This document shows, piece after piece, positions 27,917 through 38,800 of a stretch of 64,000 nucleotides of DNA; the stretch's first letter is position 1; each line of letters starts with the position of its first letter. The notes under the pieces are model-generated. The model searched no databases. It saw only the letters and a list, made by a program, of their open reading frames with translations, and was not told the DNA's origin. Origin of the DNA: Alteromonas sp. RKMC-009 (GTDB lineage: Bacteria > Pseudomonadota > Gammaproteobacteria > Enterobacterales > Alteromonadaceae); NCBI RefSeq assembly GCF_003584565.2, contig NZ_CP031010.1, positions 2,046,001-2,110,000 on the forward strand. Reading direction: 5' to 3'. Both the position numbers and the translations under genes were made by a program.

Positions 27917-30526
27917 ATGGCAGAAGTATCCATAGAAAAGCTCGCCAGCGACATTGGAACAACCGTTGACCGACTGGTAACTCAGTTTAAAGATGCCGGT
28001 ATTACGAAAGCTGTTGATGATTCCGTTACAGAAGATGAGAAACGTCAACTTCTTGAGCACCTGAGCAAGCAACACGGTAGCGCCGGTTCTGGCGAACCGA
28101 CACGAATGACGCTGCAGCGTAAGACTACCAGCACGTTAAGTGTAGGCAAGTCTAAGTCTGTAAAAGTTGAAGTACGTAAGAAACGCACGTACGTGAAGCG
28201 CAGCGAAGTTGATGAACAGAAAGCGGCTGAAGAAGAGGCCCGTCTGGAAGAGGAACGTGCGCGTCTTGAAGCTGAGCAGAAAGCAGCAGAAGAAGCCGCC
28301 GCTGAAGCCGCCCGCAAAGTGGCTGAAGAAAAAGCGCGTGTAGAGGCGGAAGCGAAGAAGAAGGCGGAAGAAGAGCGTGCCCGTAAAGCTGCTGAAGAGA
28401 AAGCCCGCAAAGAATCTGAAGCGCCTGAGCTGAGTGCTGAAGAACTGGCTGAGCAGGAAGCTGCACGTCAGGAAGAAGAGCGCCTGCGTAAGCAACAGGA
28501 AGAAGAAGCGAAGAAAAAGCTTGAAGAAGAAGCAAAGCGTGCGGCAGAAGAAGCCCGTAAGCTGGCTGAAGAAAACGAGCGTCGCTGGAAGGAAGAAGAA
28601 GAGCGTCGTAAACGTGATGAGGCTGCTGAAGTTCATATGCACTCAAACCGTTACGCGCAGGAAGCGGAAGACGAAGAAGACATGCAAGTTGAGCGTTCTT
28701 CACGTCGCCGTAAGAAATCAAAGAGAAATGCCGGTGAGCATCTGAAGCAAGGCTTTAATAAGCCGGCTCAGCCAGTTGAACGTGTTGTTAAACTGGGTGC
28801 GACTATTACCGTTGGTGAACTGGCTAACCGTCTGGCGGTTAAGTCTAACGAAGTTATCAAGACCATGATGAAAATGGGTGAGATGGCTACCATCAACCAG
28901 GTATTGGATCAGGATACTGCCACACTTGTTATTGACGAAATGGGTCACAAGTATGAGTTGGTTAATGACAATGCGCTGGAAGATGAACTGATGTCAGAAT
29001 CCGGTCAGGGTGAGAAAATTACCCGTGCACCGGTTGTTACCATCATGGGTCACGTTGACCACGGTAAAACGTCGTTACTTGACTACATTCGCCGCGCTAA
29101 AGTAGCCGCAGGCGAAGCCGGTGGTATTACTCAGCACATCGGTGCATATAAAGTTGAAACGGATAACGGCGAAATTGCCTTCCTGGATACACCGGGACAC
29201 GCCGCGTTTACTGCAATGCGTGCACGTGGTGCAACCGCAACTGATATCGTAATCCTGGTTGTTGCAGCAGATGATGGTGTAATGCCGCAAACTAAAGAAG
29301 CGGTACAGCACGCGAAAGCGGCTGGTGTACCTCTGATTGTTGCTGTTAACAAAATGGATAAAGAAACAGCGGATCCGGATCGTGTTAAAACTGAACTGTC
29401 TCAACTGGAAGTTATTTCAGAAGAGTGGGGCGGTGAACACCAGTTTGTAAACGTATCTGCGAAAACAGGTATGGGTGTTGATGAGCTGCTTGAAGCCATC
29501 ACGCTGCAAGCTGAACTGCTTGATCTGAAAGCAGTACCGAATGGTCCGGGTCGTGGTCTGGTGATTGAGTCGCGTCTTGATAAAGGCCGTGGTCCCATTG
29601 CATCGGTTCTCGTTCAGGAAGGTGAAGTGCGTGCCGGCGATATCTTATTGTGTGGTGAAGAGTACGGCCGTGTTCGAGCTATGCGCGACGAAAACGGTAT
29701 CGAGCTGAAAGTAGCTGGTCCTTCTACACCTGTTGAGGTACTGGGTTTATCCGGTGTACCGGTAGCCGGTGAAGATGCAGTCGTTGTACAGGACGAGCGT
29801 AAAGCCCGTGAAGTAGCAGCCAAGCGTCATCAGAAGAAACGTGAATTGAAACTTGCCCGCCAGCAGAAAGCGAAACTGGAAAACATGTTTGCAAACATGG
29901 AAGCCGGTGATATCAGCGAACTGAACATCGTACTGAAAGCTGACGTACAAGGTTCTGTAGAAGCGATTTCTGAATCACTGCTGAAACTGTCTACTAACGA
30001 AGTTAAAGTGAACATTGTTGGTAGTGGTGTAGGTGGTATTACTGAAACTGACGCAACACTTGCAGCGGCCTCCGGCGCTATCATTCTTGGCTTCAACGTA
30101 CGTGCCGATGCAACTGCCCGCCGCGTCATTGAAGGTGAAGAAATCGATCTGCGTTACTACAGCGTTATCTATAACCTGATTGACGAAGTGAAAGCGGCAA
30201 TGAGCGGTATGCTTGCCCCTGAATTCCGTCAGGAAATCATCGGTCTTGCTGAAGTACGTGACGTGTTTAAATCACCGAAACTGGGTGCCATCGCAGGTTG
30301 TATGGTTACTGAAGGAATCGTGAAGCGCAGCAATCCAATCCGTGTTCTTCGCGACAACGTAGTTATCTACGAAGGTGAGCTGGAATCATTGCGTCGCTTT
30401 AAAGACGACGTGCAGGAAGTACGTAACGGTATGGAATGTGGTATCGGCGTTAAGAACTATAATGACGTTAAAGTTGGCGACCAAATCGAGGTCTTCGAAG
30501 TCATCGAAGTTGCCCGTCAAATTTAG
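27917..30526 (+). CDS. infB: Translation initiation factor IF-2
   Basis: 869 residues from ATG 27917, where the conserved IF-2 N-terminus [14 protein letters not shown] begins; an in-frame TTG at 27869 would overlap nusA and is not needed. N-terminal IF2_N segment, a long Ala/Glu/Lys/Arg-rich coiled region (about 100-250), second IF2_N, then the GTPase with G1 GHVDHGKT at 378-385, G3 DTPGH and G4 NKMD. C-terminal domains bind fMet-tRNA. The charged-repeat region gives long ORF shadows on the opposite strand that are not genes. Confidence 0.97.
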   Translation: MAEVSIEKLASDIGTTVDRLVTQFKDAGITKAVDDSVTEDEKRQLLEHLSKQHGSAGSGEPTRMTLQRKTTSTLSVGKSKSVKVEVRKKRTYVKRSEVDEQKAAEEEARLEEERARLEAEQKAAEEAAAEAARKVAEEKARVEAEAKKKAEEERARKAAEEKARKESEAPELSAEELAEQEAARQEEERLRKQQEEEAKKKLEEEAKRAAEEARKLAEENERRWKEEEERRKRDEAAEVHMHSNRYAQEAEDEEDMQVERSSRRRKKSKRNAGEHLKQGFNKPAQPVERVVKLGATITVGELANRLAVKSNEVIKTMMKMGEMATINQVLDQDTATLVIDEMGHKYELVNDNALEDELMSESGQGEKITRAPVVTIMGHVDHGKTSLLDYIRRAKVAAGEAGGITQHIGAYKVETDNGEIAFLDTPGHAAFTAMRARGATATDIVILVVAADDGVMPQTKEAVQHAKAAGVPLIVAVNKMDKETADPDRVKTELSQLEVISEEWGGEHQFVNVSAKTGMGVDELLEAITLQAELLDLKAVPNGPGRGLVIESRLDKGRGPIASVLVQEGEVRAGDILLCGEEYGRVRAMRDENGIELKVAGPSTPVEVLGLSGVPVAGEDAVVVQDERKAREVAAKRHQKKRELKLARQQKAKLENMFANMEAGDISELNIVLKADVQGSVEAISESLLKLSTNEVKVNIVGSGVGGITETDATLAAASGAIILGFNVRADATARRVIEGEEIDLRYYSVIYNLIDEVKAAMSGMLAPEFRQEIIGLAEVRDVFKSPKLGAIAGCMVTEGIVKRSNPIRVLRDNVVIYEGELESLRRFKDDVQEVRNGMECGIGVKNYNDVKVGDQIEVFEVIEVARQI

Positions 30527-30551
30527 TCCTGTTAAGGCATATTGATTAAAG

Positions 30552-30574
30552 CGGGGGCAGCAGCCCCCGTTTTT
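30552..30574 (+). terminator. Intrinsic terminator between infB and rbfA
   Basis: Stem CGGGGGC (30552-30558) and GCCCCCG (30563-30569), AGCA loop, then TTTTT. It would reduce transcription into rbfA-truB unless it is read through or these genes have their own promoter. Confidence 0.85.
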
Positions 30575-30610
30575 GTCCGTATCGTATTATTCAGGCATGA
30601 GGAGTCGAAT

Positions 30611-31009
30611 ATGGCACGGGAATTTTCTCGTACAGACAGAGTGGCGCAACAGGTTCACAAAGAAGTTGCCAGCATTCTGCAAAATGAATACAAGCACCGG
30701 GTGGGTAGTATCCCTATGATCACGGTGGCAGACGTGGAAGTCTCCAGAGATTTGGCACACGCGAAAATCTTCATTTCAATTTATGGTGCCGAAGAAGAAG
30801 AGGCCAAAGCGCATACAAAGCAACTGGAAGAGTCAAAGGGCTTCGTTCGTTCGTTGCTGGCTAAGCGCTTGCGCATGCGCAGTGTGCCGCATTTGCATTT
30901 CTTCCGCGACGAATCGCTCACCGAAGGTATTCGCATCTCAAATCTGGTTTCTGAAACCATTGCAAAAGATGAAGCGAAAAGTAAACAGCGGGACGAAGAG
31001 CAGGATTAA
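30611..31009 (+). CDS. rbfA: 30S ribosome-binding factor RbfA
   Basis: 132 residues from ATG 30611 (GAGGAG upstream); upstream in-frame codons belong to the infB-rbfA spacer and terminator. KH-fold factor for late 30S assembly and cold adaptation. Conserved [37 protein letters not shown] and [13 protein letters not shown]. Its stop shares a base with the truB start. Confidence 0.95.
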   Translation: MAREFSRTDRVAQQVHKEVASILQNEYKHRVGSIPMITVADVEVSRDLAHAKIFISIYGAEEEEAKAHTKQLEESKGFVRSLLAKRLRMRSVPHLHFFRDESLTEGIRISNLVSETIAKDEAKSKQRDEEQD

Positions 31010-31986
31010 TGGGCAGACGTCGTAAGGGCCGTAGTATCAACGGTGTATTGCTGTTGAATAAGCCAACAGGCGGTTCATCTAACCAGATTTTACAAAAAGT
31101 ACGCTGGTGCTATAAAGCGGCGAAAGCCGGTCACACCGGCGCGCTGGATCCGCTGGCCAGCGGCATGTTACCCATATGCCTGGGCGAAGCGACAAAGTTT
31201 TCTCAGTTTCTGTTAGATGCTGATAAAACTTACGAAGTCACCATGCACCTGGGCGTCAGAACGACCACGTCCGATGCTGACGGCGAAGTCGTGGAAGAAA
31301 AGCCGGTAAATGTTTCTGAGGACGAAGTCCGCAGTGCCTGCCTGGCGTTTCTTGGCCAGAGTAAGCAAATCCCTTCCATGTTTTCAGCATTGAAGCACCA
31401 GGGAAAGCCGCTTTACTACTATGCGCGTCAGGGCATTACAGTAGAAAGAGAAGCCCGGGATATTACCATTTTCGAACTGGAAATTACCCGCATGGCGTTA
31501 CCGGATGTAGACATGCGGGTGCGTTGCAGCAAAGGGACTTATATCCGTTCACTGGTGGATGACATCGGTCAGCAATTGGGTTGCGGCGGTTACGTTACCC
31601 GCCTCCACCGTACGGAAGTGGCTGATTATCCTGCAGATAAAATGGTATCTCTGGATGACGTGATTGCTATGCAGGAAGCACTGGATGAGGGGGAGTTTGA
31701 CACCCTTGATCAACTGCTGTTACCCATGGACACGGCTGTTTTATCATTACCGGAAATCATGCTGGACTCACAGCAATATGCCCGTTTTGAACATGGTCAG
31801 AGTGTACTGCCTGACAGCGTGGCAACACTTGTTGCCGGTGAACAATACCGGGTGTATACCAGACAAGATGATGAAGTACTGTTTCTGGGGGTAGGAGAAG
31901 CCGTGGTATCGCCCAAAGACCAGCCCCGTGCAGATGCCGGTGAGGTATTTGTTTCGCCGAAACGCAGAGTCGTCTACACAGATTGA
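31009..31986 (+). CDS. truB: tRNA pseudouridine-55 synthase TruB
   Basis: 325 residues. Makes the universal pseudouridine 55 in the tRNA T-loop. Catalytic Asp47 in [24 protein letters not shown], and [13 protein letters not shown] are intact, and a C-terminal PUA-like region follows. Start overlaps rbfA by one base. Confidence 0.96.
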   Translation: MGRRRKGRSINGVLLLNKPTGGSSNQILQKVRWCYKAAKAGHTGALDPLASGMLPICLGEATKFSQFLLDADKTYEVTMHLGVRTTTSDADGEVVEEKPVNVSEDEVRSACLAFLGQSKQIPSMFSALKHQGKPLYYYARQGITVEREARDITIFELEITRMALPDVDMRVRCSKGTYIRSLVDDIGQQLGCGGYVTRLHRTEVADYPADKMVSLDDVIAMQEALDEGEFDTLDQLLLPMDTAVLSLPEIMLDSQQYARFEHGQSVLPDSVATLVAGEQYRVYTRQDDEVLFLGVGEAVVSPKDQPRADAGEVFVSPKRRVVYTD

Positions 31987-31992
31987 TTTTAC

Positions 31993-32020
31993 TTGCGTAT
32001 GGTAACGTCATCGTTATAAT
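31993..32020 (+). promoter_or_regulatory. rpsO promoter
   Basis: -35 TTGCGT (31993-31998), 16-bp spacer, perfect TATAAT (32015-32020), just after truB. The ~60-nt leader to the rpsO start matches the region where S15 autoregulation occurs in relatives, though I cannot show a pseudoknot. Confidence 0.7.
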
Positions 32021-32083
32021 ACGCGCTCTCATAATTTCGCTGAATTAGTGATCGGCGGAATTTAATCCAATCAGGAGAAAATT

Positions 32084-32353
32084 ATGTCACTAACTAAAGA
32101 AGAAACAGCACAAATCGTAGCTGATTATGGCGTTAAAGAAGGTGATACTGGTTCACCTGAAGTACAAGTTGCGCTGTTGACTCACAACATCAACAAACTG
32201 CAAGGTCACTTCTCTGGCCACAAGAAAGATCACCACTCACGTCGTGGTCTGCTGCGCATGGTTAGCCAGCGTCGTAAACTGCTTGACTACCTGAAAGGTA
32301 AGAACGCAGAACGTTATCTTGATCTGATCAAGCGTTTAGGTCTGCGTCGCTAA
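32084..32353 (+). CDS. rpsO: 30S ribosomal protein S15
   Basis: 89 residues, exact family length. Conserved [24 protein letters not shown] and [28 protein letters not shown] precedes the ATG. pnp, the usual next gene, does not follow; a terminator and a minus-strand gene do. Confidence 0.98.
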   Translation: MSLTKEETAQIVADYGVKEGDTGSPEVQVALLTHNINKLQGHFSGHKKDHHSRRGLLRMVSQRRKLLDYLKGKNAERYLDLIKRLGLRR

Positions 32354-32370
32354 GACACAGTTCTGAACGA

Positions 32371-32397
32371 AAAAAGCGCCGAAAGGCGCTTTTTTTG
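32371..32397 (+). terminator. rpsO intrinsic terminator
   Basis: Stem AGCGCC/GGCGCT (32375-32390) with a GAAA loop and a run of seven T. Confidence 0.92.
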
Positions 32398-32510
32398 TGT
32401 CTGCAAATTTTCAAGCCGGAGTTACTATCTGTTGAGCAGAGCGGTTGCGGACTGAGAACAGTCTCTTAAATACTCCGGCTTGCGGCAGACTGTCGCAAGC
32501 CGGCAACAGA

Positions 32511-33302
32511 TTACTGAGGTTGAGGCTGGCTGACGACGACTTTTGTCGCTATTTCACGGATTTCATTTTCCATGCCGCTGATACGGCCTGCCAGGCTGTT
32601 GTTACGGTTTTCCAGAACTGAAATCTTGTCAGACAGGCTCTTAACCGTTTGCGCCTGTGATGCTTTATCACCGGCCGCCTGTTCAAGTTGAACGTTCAGC
32701 GCCAGAATTTCATCAGCCAGACCACTTAACTGGTTGTTTAACGAAACCACCTTACTTTGCTGCGCTTTTAAATCTTCAGCGACCGCAGTAACCGACTTCT
32801 TCAGTCCGTTTTCTGTGGCGTTAAGTTTATCACCCAAATCCGTGATTTCTTTCTGATTACGGCGCCATGCTGAGGCCCAGAGCTTATCCATCTGATCCCA
32901 CAATTCATTGCTTTTGTCCGTCAGCTCACTCACTTTCACCTGCAGCGCAACAGTGGATTCACCCATTTCTTCGCCCGTTGCAGAGAGTTTTCTTTCCAGC
33001 TGGGCGATACGTGAATCAGCATCTTCAGCAGCGATTTGTTGTTTCTGCAGTTGATCATACAAGTAATAGCATCCGCCACAGCCGGCCAGAGCCACCACGG
33101 CGACAAGGGCAATCCACAATCCGTTACCGCCACCGCCACTTTTTTCAGAAACAGGTGACGCCGGTTTTTTGGTGCCTGACGGTGAACTTGTGTCCGCTTT
33201 AATGGTGTGCGCAGCGGTGTGCTTTTTTTGCTGGTAGTCGCGGCGATCTTCATCATCCAGTCTGATGGTAGGAAAATCATCGTTTCTTGAATCGTTAGAC
33301 AT
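32511..33302 (-). CDS. Membrane-anchored coiled-coil protein, unknown function
   Basis: 263 residues. A soluble charged N-terminus (1-58, with a Gly-rich stretch), one transmembrane helix (about 62-84, containing CGGC), then about 170 residues of heptad-rich coiled coil in the periplasm or cytoplasm, ending PQPQ. No enzymatic motif. Similar proteins are common beside rpsO or elsewhere in Alteromonas and are sometimes annotated vaguely; I do not assign a function. Monocistronic. Confidence 0.75.
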   Translation of the reverse strand: MSNDSRNDDFPTIRLDDEDRRDYQQKKHTAAHTIKADTSSPSGTKKPASPVSEKSGGGGNGLWIALVAVVALAGCGGCYYLYDQLQKQQIAAEDADSRIAQLERKLSATGEEMGESTVALQVKVSELTDKSNELWDQMDKLWASAWRRNQKEITDLGDKLNATENGLKKSVTAVAEDLKAQQSKVVSLNNQLSGLADEILALNVQLEQAAGDKASQAQTVKSLSDKISVLENRNNSLAGRISGMENEIREIATKVVVSQPQPQ

Positions 33303-33392
33303 ACTTACTCTTTTGAAAACTCAACTTCAGGTGATTAATCTTGCTAATAAGGAAGATGGTATCCTTAATCCCATACCAATACCATTCTCCGC

Positions 33393-33435
33393 GGGAAATA
33401 ACAATGCACGCAGGGTGCATTGTTATTAAATTCCC
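33393..33435. repeat. Long perfect hairpin in intergenic DNA
   Basis: AATAACAATGCAC (33397-33409) and GTGCATTGTTATT (33415-33427) form a 13-bp perfect stem around GCAGG. GGGA/TCCC extends it after a small bulge. It lies downstream of the GNAT-nitrilase stop and upstream of the coiled-coil gene, without a strong T tract on either strand. Confidence 0.8.
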
Positions 33436-33498
33436 ACAAGTTACAGCAAAGGGCAGGCCAGTTTGCTGTTTATGGCTGCTAACTGGCCGGTTAACGAC

Positions 33499-35052
33499 TT
33501 ATTTATCACCAATCCACTGAACACGGTAGAGATCACGACGTCTGTCCAAATAGTTACGGACGGAGCCTTCATTTTGCAGTTTGGTGAGCTTGTCGAGATC
33601 AAGATCTACAATAAGCGTCATCTCGGTGTTCGGTGTCGTCTCAGACACAATGGCATCGTGAGGGAACGAGAAATCAGACGGTGAGAACACGGCAGTTTGT
33701 CCGTACTGAATATCTACGTTATCTACTTTCGGCAGGTTGCCCACACTGCCTGCGATGGCCACATAGCATTCGTTTTCAATGGCTCGGGCCTGTGCACAAC
33801 GACGTACCCGCAGATAGCCGTTCTTGGTATCTGTCCAGAAAGGAACAAACAGGATCTGCATCTCCTGTTCGGACTGGATGCGGGCGAGTTCAGGGAACTC
33901 CACGTCATAACAAATCAAAATGCCAATTTTACCAAAGTCTGTGTCAAAGACATTCAGGGCGTTACCGCCTTTCATGATCCAGTCTTTCTTCTCATGGGGG
34001 GTAGGGTGAATTTTATACTGACTGTCTATGGTACCGTCGCGGCGGCACATGTAACTGACATTATATAATTCTTCGTCTTCCACAACCGGCATTGAACCGG
34101 CAATGATCGTAATGTTGTAACTCACCGCGAGATGAGAAACGGCAGTAAGAATTTCGTCTGTATAGCTGGCCAGATGCCAGATGGCATCAATGGATTCCTG
34201 TGATTCACTAAGTCCCATCAACGGTGCATTAAAGAACTCGGGAAACAGCGCAACGTCGCAACTATAGTCTGATAAAGCATCCACAAAATACTCTACCTGT
34301 TGCAGTAACTCTTCAACGTTCTCAAAGTAACGCATTTGCCACTGAATACAGCCGATGCGGGCATTCGATTTCTTGCCGCCGAATAAACGTGGATTACCCG
34401 GTTCATAATAGATATTGTGCCACTGAAGCAGTGTGGCATAACCCCGGGAGGCTTCATCTTCCGGCAAATAGGCCTTCAGAATTTGTTTTACCTCGAAACC
34501 GTTGGATAACTGAAAGGTTAAGATAGGGTCATAAATGTCTTTCGACTTCACCGCTTCAATGTATTCATACGGCGTCATTTCGTGACTGTGTTTGCCGTAA
34601 TTCGGAATGCGGCCGCCAGCCATAATAGACTGCAGATTCAGATTCCGGCATAACTCTTTCCGCGCTTCATATAAGCGCCGGCCAAGTCGCAGTCCGCGGT
34701 AATCCGGACATACAATGACTTCTACTCCGTAGAGCACATCACCGTTAGGATCGTGGGTGGTGAGGTATGCGTCACCGGTAATCTCGTCATAGGTATGTTT
34801 GTCGTCAAACTGGTCGTAATCCACAATAACTGAAATGGCAAACGCAACCACTTTGCCTTTATCTTCGATACAAATCTGGCCTTCAGGAAAGGTGGTAACC
34901 TGGGCTTTGTAATTTTTGAATGGCCAGGCGCCTCCCACGTTGGCGTAAACCTTGTCCATCAGTTCTTTCACATCATCATAGTCATCCAGCGTTAAGTTAC
35001 GCAGTTCCAAATGATGCTCTGTTTCTTCGTTATGATGAATATCCTGACTCAT
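33499..35052 (-). CDS. GNAT acetyltransferase - carbon-nitrogen hydrolase fusion
   Basis: 517 residues from ATG 35052 (AAGG eight bases upstream; an in-frame start at 35136 adds an unconserved tail). Residues ~15-215 are a GNAT domain (VIVCPDYRGLRLGRRLYEARKEL, the acetyl-CoA loop). Residues ~225-515 are a nitrilase-superfamily amidohydrolase with the Glu (FPEFFN), Lys (HEKKDW) and Cys (LICYDVEFPE) catalytic triad. The fusion is a known architecture in many bacteria, but the substrate is unknown; acetylation and amide hydrolysis of the same small molecule is plausible. Confidence 0.9.
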   Translation of the reverse strand: MSQDIHHNEETEHHLELRNLTLDDYDDVKELMDKVYANVGGAWPFKNYKAQVTTFPEGQICIEDKGKVVAFAISVIVDYDQFDDKHTYDEITGDAYLTTHDPNGDVLYGVEVIVCPDYRGLRLGRRLYEARKELCRNLNLQSIMAGGRIPNYGKHSHEMTPYEYIEAVKSKDIYDPILTFQLSNGFEVKQILKAYLPEDEASRGYATLLQWHNIYYEPGNPRLFGGKKSNARIGCIQWQMRYFENVEELLQQVEYFVDALSDYSCDVALFPEFFNAPLMGLSESQESIDAIWHLASYTDEILTAVSHLAVSYNITIIAGSMPVVEDEELYNVSYMCRRDGTIDSQYKIHPTPHEKKDWIMKGGNALNVFDTDFGKIGILICYDVEFPELARIQSEQEMQILFVPFWTDTKNGYLRVRRCAQARAIENECYVAIAGSVGNLPKVDNVDIQYGQTAVFSPSDFSFPHDAIVSETTPNTEMTLIVDLDLDKLTKLQNEGSVRNYLDRRRDLYRVQWIGDK

Positions 35053-35214
35053 TAAATTCGCCTTACTCTCTGTTTTTACTACACCGGATGTATACACCAT
35101 GACAGAAAGAAAAGATCCTTTCCATCGCCTTGTCACAGTGGTTAAAAATTGATTGCCAAAACCACTTTTCCGTCGTATAAGTCCGCCAGTTTTTTTACTT
35201 ACTCAAACACAATA

Positions 35215-35874
35215 ATGACTGCACTTCTGGCTGATGACATTCCTGTCGACACGTCGCTTTTTACCCGTATCGCGGATGACATTTATTCGCAGGGTTACAG
35301 CGTACAAGAATATGCTTTACCCGAAGCATTGGCGAATGCTTTATTTTTGCAAAACAATGCGATGAGTGAAGCTGAGTTTCAGGCTGCCGGCATAGGCCGC
35401 AGTACTGACTTTCAGGAAAACAGTTTTGTACGGCGGGATGAAATTTGCTGGATAGACGGCTCGTCAGCGGCGGGTGCTGACTGGCTGTCGTGGACTGCAC
35501 AACTTAAACAGTTCCTTAACCGTAATCTGATGCTGGGTCTGTATTCCTTTGAAAGCCATTTTGCCGTGTATCAACCCGGAGCATTTTATAAACGTCATCT
35601 CGATGCCTTCAAAGGTCAGGCGAACCGTGTTCTGTCTCTGGTCACTTACCTGAATCCGGACTGGCAGGAGGCTGACGGCGGTCAGTTGGTCATTTATACC
35701 AGTGAAGAAGACAAAACCGGTATTCGCGTATTACCTAAATTCGGTACCGTTGTGGTGTTTCTGAGTGAGGAGTTTCCTCATGAAGTATTACCGGCTACCC
35801 GCAGCCGGTCGTCTATCGCTGGCTGGTACAGGGTTAACGGCACCATCGGTGACGTCATTGACCCTCCTCAGTAA
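35215..35874 (+). CDS. PHD2/EGLN-like 2-oxoglutarate Fe(II) dioxygenase
   Basis: 219 residues from ATG 35215; an in-frame TTG at 35149 is possible and neither start has a strong ribosome site. Double-stranded beta-helix oxygenase with the iron triad His-Leu-Asp (YKRHLDAF) and distal His (FPHEVLP), plus the 2-oxoglutarate Arg (RSSIAGWYR). The run from RHLDAF through YLNPDW to ADGGQL closely follows human PHD2 and the Pseudomonas prolyl hydroxylase that modifies EF-Tu, so a protein prolyl hydroxylase is likely. The last 20 bp overlap the convergent kinase gene. O2-sensing is inferred from the family. Confidence 0.82.
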   Translation: MTALLADDIPVDTSLFTRIADDIYSQGYSVQEYALPEALANALFLQNNAMSEAEFQAAGIGRSTDFQENSFVRRDEICWIDGSSAAGADWLSWTAQLKQFLNRNLMLGLYSFESHFAVYQPGAFYKRHLDAFKGQANRVLSLVTYLNPDWQEADGGQLVIYTSEEDKTGIRVLPKFGTVVVFLSEEFPHEVLPATRSRSSIAGWYRVNGTIGDVIDPPQ

Positions 35875-38800
35875 CCAGCAGATTCATCGCTTCTTTGTAA
35901 TCAAGGTTTATGATGGCAGTGATAATGGCTTCACTGCCGGCCTTACCGTACTTGTCTTCCAGTGTATTCCGGTAAGGTTCAACGTCGCTCTTGCGCAAAT
36001 AATGATGGTTTTTAACTGCCAGAATTAATTCATCCAGTCCGGCTTTCGTTTCCCCGGCCTCCGGTTCAATAAAGGGTTTACAGGCCTTCAGCGCCTTACC
36101 GGTATTGTTGTAAACAATATTAAATTCTTTTCTCAGATCCCGCGTTGACTGCAGTTTACCTGATTTGTGTAAGTGCTCCGCTTCTTTAACCAGGGTTTCC
36201 AGCCGGGTGGCCCCGATGGACATGGATAAGCCTTTCATTGTGTGCAGGCGCCGGCCAATCTTTTCATCGTCGCCATGCTCACTGAGCTCCTCATCAAATT
36301 TGGCAAAATGAAGATGGAAGTTTTCCAGCAAACCCAGATACGTCACTACATCATTTCCCAGTCTGCCTGTGGCGGCGTCAATGTCGAAGCCAATCAGTGT
36401 GGTCGCCAGAGCTTTACGGATAGCTGCATCATCCTGATCCTGTTGATCCCGGGGCAACCTGACGACTGAATCTGCTCTGGCAATTTTTTTGACCAGTACT
36501 CTTTCCAGCAGTTTGTATAAGTCTTCTCTGACTACAGGTTTGGCGATATGTCCGTCCATACCGGTCGACACCACTTTTTCTTTATCCGACTCCATCACAG
36601 CAGCAGACATGGCATAAATAGGAATGGTTTTACCCACCGGTAAGTCGCGAATTTTGCGGGCAGCGGTAAATCCGTCCATATTCGGCATCTGCAAATCCAT
36701 CAACACAATATCAAAGGGTTTCTTCTGAAACTTACTGATGGCTTCAACACCATCTTCAGCCACGACTACTTCCAGCCCTACAGCATTTAACAACTCTGTC
36801 GCGACAAACTGGTTTGTTGGATGGTCTTCCACAAGCAGTACAGATGCGCCGCTGAACATCAGTGGCGGTTTTTCTATTATCCTGTCTTTTAATGTGTGAT
36901 TGCGATTTAAAATAGCGGTAACGGATTCTTCAAGGTCGGACAACACAAAAGGCGTGACCAGCCAGGCCGATGCCGTGCTTAAAATAATATCACTGGCTTT
37001 TTCATGAAAATGGCTTTCAGAACTTAAAAAGATAACGCCCTTCGTTATCATATTATCGTGCTGATTGCTGAGCAGCGCCTCCATGACTGTGCCTTTTTCT
37101 GTATTATTCAGTGTTGTCATATCAATCATAACTATGTCGAAATCCGTATCCCATTTCTGATGCAGATAATTGTGATTGTTGACAATGCTGACCTCGCAGC
37201 CCACAGAGGTAAAGTACTGCTCTATAACAGGAATATGTCGGGATGAATTCCCGATAATCAGTGTCCTGGCATTCAGCAATTTTCCTTCCAGCGTGGTGGC
37301 ATGATGTGCGTCAGCGATAAGAGGCAGGGTGAGAGTAAATGTACTGCCTTCACCCGGCGCACTTCGTACAGTCAATGAGCCGTTTAACAATGTGGCAAGG
37401 TGTTTACAAATTGACAGGCCCAGACCGGTGCCGCCAAACCTGCGGCCAATAGAACTGTCAGCCTGAGAGAAAGACCTGAACAGACTTTCAAGCTTCTCCT
37501 TATCAATGCCGATGCCGGTGTCAGATACCGCAAACTTCACCATATACGTGCCGGATACGGGGCTGAGTTCAGCGGTTACAGACAGGGTAACTTCCCCTTT
37601 TTCAGTAAACTTAATCGCATTACCCAACAGGTTGTTGATGATTTGAGCAATGCGTGTGGCATCACCGATAACAAATCTGGGAACGCTCTTTCCGACGTCT
37701 GAATCGATAAACAGGTTCTTTTGTGTCGCCGTGGTAGAGAACAGGTGCAGGCTGTTTGATAACATTTTGTAGAGATCAAAAGGGGTGTTATCGATTTCCA
37801 GTTTGCCGGCTTCCAGCTTAGAGTAATCAAGAATATCGTTGAGAATTTGCAGTAAAGAGCGGGACGATGCCTGTACTTTTTTCAGATATTCCCGCTGTTT
37901 ATTGCCCATTTCCATTTTCAGCACCATGTCTGTTAATGCGATCACTGCATTCATAGGGGTGCGGATTTCATGGCTCATGTTGGCCAGAAATTCACTTTTA
38001 GACTGATTGGCATCTTCAGCACGGTCTTTCAGTGATAACAGATTGTCCTGCATCTTTTTCAGTGGTGTGATATCCAGAAAAGATCCCATGATTTTGAGTG
38101 GCCGGCCTTTGTCATTTCTGTCGAAGACAACGTCCTGTGCCATTAACCATAACCAGTTTCCATTGGCGTGTTTTACACGATACTGGAGGGTGTACACATT
38201 ACCGTCGGTAGGATCACTGAGCAGATGATGGAAATGATGTTTAACCTTGCCCAGGTCTTCGGAGTGGATCAGCGAACTGATACCTCCGTTCAGATTATTG
38301 AGCTGTTCAAGAGAGTATCCGGTAATTGCAGTATAGCGGTCGTTAACAAAATGATTTTTTCTGTTTTTTACATCGAAAATGTAGACGCCTGCAATGGAAG
38401 CGTTAATTGCTCTTCGCGTGATGCTTTCACTTTCAATCAACTGCCCCTGAAACTGTTTTGCTTCAGTGACATCTTCAAACATCACGACCAGCTTACCCGG
38501 GGAAGTATGAAACAAATACAATTGAAGGCTCTGTAAACCGGGAACGGGGAGAGTAATTTCGGTTTTAATCGCTTTTTCATGGCCTTCTGCGACAGATTGC
38601 ATCTTTGCTGCTAGCGCAGGCTGTGAAATAAATACATCAGGCTCGCATTCTGAAAGCAGTCCGTCAGCAATAGTATTTGATTTCAGTAATACAAACTCTT
38701 CCTGATGATATTTATAAAAATGGACACCCAATGGCATATGTTCAATGAGGCTGTCGGTGGTGGAGCGGCTGGCCGCTAATGCCTGCTCGTTGTGCAACCG

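Noticed and set aside
28045-28745. Long reading frames opposite and within infB
   Set aside because: They mirror the repetitive Ala/Glu/Lys codons of the IF2 linker and have no ribosome sites or sensible products.
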